A stretch of DNA of 64,000 bases from Prolixibacteraceae bacterium (GTDB taxonomy: Bacteria; Bacteroidota; Bacteroidia; Bacteroidales; Prolixibacteraceae). The stretch covers positions 1-64,000 of the forward strand of contig JARKOX010000128.1 of assembly GCA_029975525.1 (NCBI GenBank), read 5' to 3'. How positions within the stretch are numbered: the first letter of the stretch is position 1; the number at the start of each line of letters is the position of its first letter. The notes beneath the pieces are model-generated. The model ran no database searches, was not told where the DNA came from, and saw only the letters and a list, made by a program, of their open reading frames with translations. Positions 60,667-64,000 of this stretch are shown in pieces. Made by a program: the position numbers and the translations under genes.

Positions 60667-61959
60667 TTAATAGATAAATATCGGATTGGAATAGAGCCAC
60701 GGGACCCGTTTCCCGCCAAAAAGGAGGTGAACCTCGACCCGGTAAACTCCTTTACCCGGCTGTTCCCATCGGCAGGCATACTGCGAATCGTCAGAAATAT
60801 ACCCGGTTTGCCCCGAACGGATCAGCCGAAACTGTCCGGGGAAGGGAGAGACCGCCTCCAGGCTGCCCACCTGTTCAACCCGCAGCGAATCGCCCAGAAT
60901 GCCGCTGATTTCGCCCGCATGGTTGCGGGCATAAAAGAGGAACCCCCGGGCATCGGCCAGACTTTTGAAAGCGGTGTAGAGATGTCCTTTTTTCAGATGT
61001 TCGGCCAGCGAGGCCACCGACAAGGTGTCGGCCAACACATAGTTGGTGATATAATTAAACCCTTCCGGATAGGTATCGATCATCCATTTGAAAATCCAAC
61101 CGTTGGCATCGGGTTCGCCAAACATCCATCGGTTCCAGAAGCTGATTTTTACCGTATCGATCGGCTTGGCATTCGGCCCGACCCATTGCACCCGGCCATC
61201 CGGGATCATCCGGGCCCTGAAGTTCTGGTTTTCGTGGGTGTCGACCGCTGAGTAACCAACAATTTTCCGTTGCTGGTTCAGCGAATCCCAGCGGGCCAGA
61301 ATGGTTGTCTGTTCATCAAACATCTCGCGAAAAGCCCAGCGGCGAAACTTCTTTCCGTTCACCGCAAAATTGATGATATGCGGCCAAAGCGACTCGTCTT
61401 TGGTATCGGTGTGGAAATTGTAAATTTCCATTCCCTGGTAGTAAGGATTGGCCCAATTGTGCGGCTCTTCGGTGTGTGCATAGAAAACCAGGCCTCCCCT
61501 TTCGGTCAGGTTTTTGGCTACCGTATCTTTATCCGCTTTCCAGTCGATCACCATGGTATCGAGCGGCCACACGGCAAATCCCTGCTTTTCGCTTCCCGGT
61601 TCAATCCACACCCCTTCATAAAGTCCTTGGTAGCCGCGCGGGAAAGTATCCAGGTTGCCATGCGGGTGATCGGTCAGAAAAATAAAGTCAATCCCGTTTT
61701 GTTGAGCTGCCGGAACCAGGTCGAACAAGGTTCCTTCGCTGTCGTGCGACCAAAAACTGTGAACGTGCATCACCCCGCGGTAGGTATTCAGGCGGGTGAT
61801 CGCCGGAGGTTCCCTCCTCAGCTGCTGAAAAGCCACAGCTGCTTTTTCCAATCCCGGATAGACCACCCAGCGCCGCCAGAGGGCAGGTGCAAGGGCAATC
61901 GCCGCGATCAGCAGCAGCAGCCCCAGAAAAACCAGGAAAGAATATTTAAAGATTCTCAC
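60667..61959 (-). CDS. PHP-type metallohydrolase (CehA/McbA-like), N-terminal TM helix
   Basis: 430 aa; GVMHVHSFWSHDSEGTLFDLVPAAQQNGIDFIFLTDHPHG. Confidence 0.75.
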   Translation of the reverse strand: MRIFKYSFLVFLGLLLLIAAIALAPALWRRWVVYPGLEKAAVAFQQLRREPPAITRLNTYRGVMHVHSFWSHDSEGTLFDLVPAAQQNGIDFIFLTDHPHGNLDTFPRGYQGLYEGVWIEPGSEKQGFAVWPLDTMVIDWKADKDTVAKNLTERGGLVFYAHTEEPHNWANPYYQGMEIYNFHTDTKDESLWPHIINFAVNGKKFRRWAFREMFDEQTTILARWDSLNQQRKIVGYSAVDTHENQNFRARMIPDGRVQWVGPNAKPIDTVKISFWNRWMFGEPDANGWIFKWMIDTYPEGFNYITNYVLADTLSVASLAEHLKKGHLYTAFKSLADARGFLFYARNHAGEISGILGDSLRVEQVGSLEAVSPFPGQFRLIRSGQTGYISDDSQYACRWEQPGKGVYRVEVHLLFGGKRVPWLYSNPIFIY

Positions 61960-62401
61960 AGACTCCTTTTATAATGACAATCAACGTTACCTCGGCTACA
62001 CCGTTTTCAACAGCCGGACGTATAACCCGGCCAGAGGTGACCACAGATGGCGGCAATTACAAATATGATCATGTGGCGGGGTATTTACCAATAGAAATTT
62101 ATCCGTTTTACATGGGAAATAACCCCTGATCGCCCGACCAAACGTCAAACAACCGTTATTTTAAGTCAAAATAGCATCAGCTTCATTGGGGCGATTCCCG
62201 TAATTTTACAACAGTAGCCTTTCGGTTGAAAACAAGTTAATTATTAAACAAAGCATATCCTGATCTGAAAAATGACCCATTGTCGCCTGAATAAGCCCGA
62301 CCGCGGAAAACATCTTCCGCAAAGTGCTTCGTTCCGGCGCAGGCCGGTAACTCTTTCCGGATCAGAAAAATTCAGTTGTCGAAAATTTACAGAAAAATAT
62401 C

Positions 62402-63214
62402 ATGGCTGAAACCTTGCTTCAAAAACTAAAAAACGGCAGCAATGTGTACGGCACCTGCATCGTCTCCACCTCTCCCATCTGGTCGAAAGCAGTGGCCGGC
62501 GCCGGGCTCGATTTTGTTTTTATCGACACCGAGCACATTCCGGTCGACCGCAACGAGATGACCTTCCTGTGCCAGACCTACAAGGCGCTGGGGTTGGATC
62601 CAATTGTACGGATTCCCAGTCCCGATCCCTACCTGGCCTGCATGGCCAAAGATGCCGGAGCGGTCGGCGTACTGGCGCCCTATGTGGAAACCGTTGCCCA
62701 AATCCGGGAGATGGTTGGCGCCACCAAATATCGCCCGCTGAAAGGCGAACGGCTTCGCCAGCTACTTTCCGGAGAAAGGCCGCCGGAGCCGGAACTGCTG
62801 GCTTACCTGGAAAACTACAACGCCGGCAGCCTCTGCCTGGTGAACATCGAAAGTGTGGCTGCTGTCCGCGATCTCGACCTGCTACTTGCGGTCCCCGGAC
62901 TGGATGCGGTCATCATCGGTCCGCACGACCTGTCGGTCAGCATGGGACTTCCCGAGCAGTACGAACATCCGGAATACCAAAAAACAGTCGGAGACATTAT
63001 CCGCCGGACCCGTGCTCACGGAGTGGCTGCCGGCATCCATTTTCCGGCTGACCCCGCGCGGCAGATCAGGTATATGAAAGAAGGGGTCAACATGGTGCTG
63101 CACAGTTCCGACCTGTTTTTATTCAGCCAGAAACTGGCCGAAGACATGACCCGGATCAAAACAGCAGCCGGCGATCTCTCTCAACTTTCTTTTGAAAATG
63201 ACCTGGTCGTTTAA
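62402..63214 (+). CDS. HpcH/HpaI aldolase family protein
   Basis: 270 aa; YGTCIVSTSPIWSKAVAGAGLDFVFIDTEHIPVDR, GPHDLSVSMGLPEQYEHPEY. Confidence 0.9.
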   Translation: MAETLLQKLKNGSNVYGTCIVSTSPIWSKAVAGAGLDFVFIDTEHIPVDRNEMTFLCQTYKALGLDPIVRIPSPDPYLACMAKDAGAVGVLAPYVETVAQIREMVGATKYRPLKGERLRQLLSGERPPEPELLAYLENYNAGSLCLVNIESVAAVRDLDLLLAVPGLDAVIIGPHDLSVSMGLPEQYEHPEYQKTVGDIIRRTRAHGVAAGIHFPADPARQIRYMKEGVNMVLHSSDLFLFSQKLAEDMTRIKTAAGDLSQLSFENDLVV

Positions 63215-63382
63215 CCCGGCAGTCAACATTCAACCTCAAAATCGTTCGCAACAGTAGGGGTAGCATGCCGTTTCCGGTAAAGGGTGGATGGAGCAGCTGA
63301 CGCCAATACGGAGATTGCAGAAAATAACTTTGAAAATTTACACGAATGAAATGAGCATGATTATTCTAAACACAAAATAGTA

Positions 63383-63398
63383 ATGAAAATATTTTCAT
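63383..63398. repeat. 16-bp perfect palindrome
   Basis: ATGAAAATATTTTCAT in an intergenic region. Confidence 0.8.
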
Positions 63399-63482
63399 GC
63401 GAATTCCATCTCGTTGCTAAACTGGCTTGAAATAATTCGCTGATTACGAAAATTATAGAAACAAGATTGAAAATTTATACGA

Positions 63483-64000
63483 ATGAAAATATACGGAAAA
63501 ACCATCGCGCCTTTGGCGCTTCTGCTCCTGCTCCTTTTTCAGGCGGCCGCACAAAAAACAGATCTTTCGAATTATAAAATTCTGTGTGCCGAAAAAAACA
63601 ACCCGCAGGTACTCAAAGCAGTTGCTGTTCTTCAGGAGGAAATTGGCAAACGCAGCCAGTTGCAGCTTCCGGTCATAAAAAGCTGGCCCAAAAAGTCGGC
63701 TGAAAACCTGATTGTTGTCGGCATTGAAAACAACCTGAAATTTCTTCCGGCGGAATACGCGGCCGAACTGGCCCAGCTTCCCGCCACCCGGGCGGAAGGT
63801 TTTAAACTGCTTGCGCTGGAGAAGGCAAAAATAATCGTAATTGCCGGCCACGACTCCCGCGGGGTGTTGTATGGCGCGGGTAAATTTTTGCGGATGCTGG
63901 AGATGGAGCCCGGCCGGATAAAGGGCATTCCTGCCTTAAAAACCTCCTCGTCGCCGCAATACCCGATCCGCGGGCACCAGCTGGGCTACCGTCCCAAAAC
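63483..64000 (+). CDS. N-terminus of secreted glycoside-hydrolase-like protein (3' truncated by window edge)
   Basis: Open to the window end; MKIYGKTIAPLALLLLLLFQAAAQ signal; DSRGVLYGAGKFLRML resembles the N-terminal domain of GH67/GH20-type enzymes. Confidence 0.6.
   Translation, partial: MKIYGKTIAPLALLLLLLFQAAAQKTDLSNYKILCAEKNNPQVLKAVAVLQEEIGKRSQLQLPVIKSWPKKSAENLIVVGIENNLKFLPAEYAAELAQLPATRAEGFKLLALEKAKIIVIAGHDSRGVLYGAGKFLRMLEMEPGRIKGIPALKTSSSPQYPIRGHQLGYRPK

Noticed and set aside
1-64000. CRISPR arrays, IS elements, prophage or defence islands
   Set aside because: No regularly spaced repeats, cas-like genes, transposases or phage structural genes found in the ORFs or by reading the sequence.

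Overview
64 kb of a Bacteroidota chromosome, probably Bacteroidales/Marinilabiliales-like; the lineage is inferred from SusC/SusD pairs and gene content. The left part (1-20 kb) is mostly housekeeping or metabolic: a DUF1015/serA/serC cluster, gcvT, Hpt and PQ-loop genes, rocD, a BatA-like protein, an isoaspartyl peptidase, a B12-type MerR regulator, PhzF, a TonB receptor, an esterase, GH95, an RluA-type synthase, YwbE and an RRM protein. A tRNA-Leu(CAG) lies at 23.4 kb. From about 21 kb on the window is carbohydrate-utilisation territory: a FucP-like transporter, two SusC/SusD pairs, and three loci of special interest. (1) 28.9-38.6 kb (- strand) is a LacI-linked cassette with a deoxyhypusine-synthase-like orphan, a PfkB kinase-HAD phosphatase fusion, an MFS transporter, a Tat-type GH38 alpha-mannosidase, a GmhA-like SIS isomerase and a ROK protein lacking the zinc-motif cysteines. 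(2) 39.9-46.4 kb (+ strand) is an aldolase, BNR propeller, VCBS propeller and BNR-ChbG/YdjC deacetylase-fusion cassette. (3) 46.8-62.0 kb (- strand) is a SusCD locus rich in phosphoesterases, with a ceramidase-like and a CehA/McbA-type PHP hydrolase. A 14-bp LacI-type palindrome (CTAAATCGATTTAG) near the ROK gene recurs with 12/14 identity upstream of the aldolase and of the second SusC, which may link all three loci. The best candidate for an undescribed system is locus 1 with its possible regulon. All function calls come from reading protein sequence by eye, with no database search.
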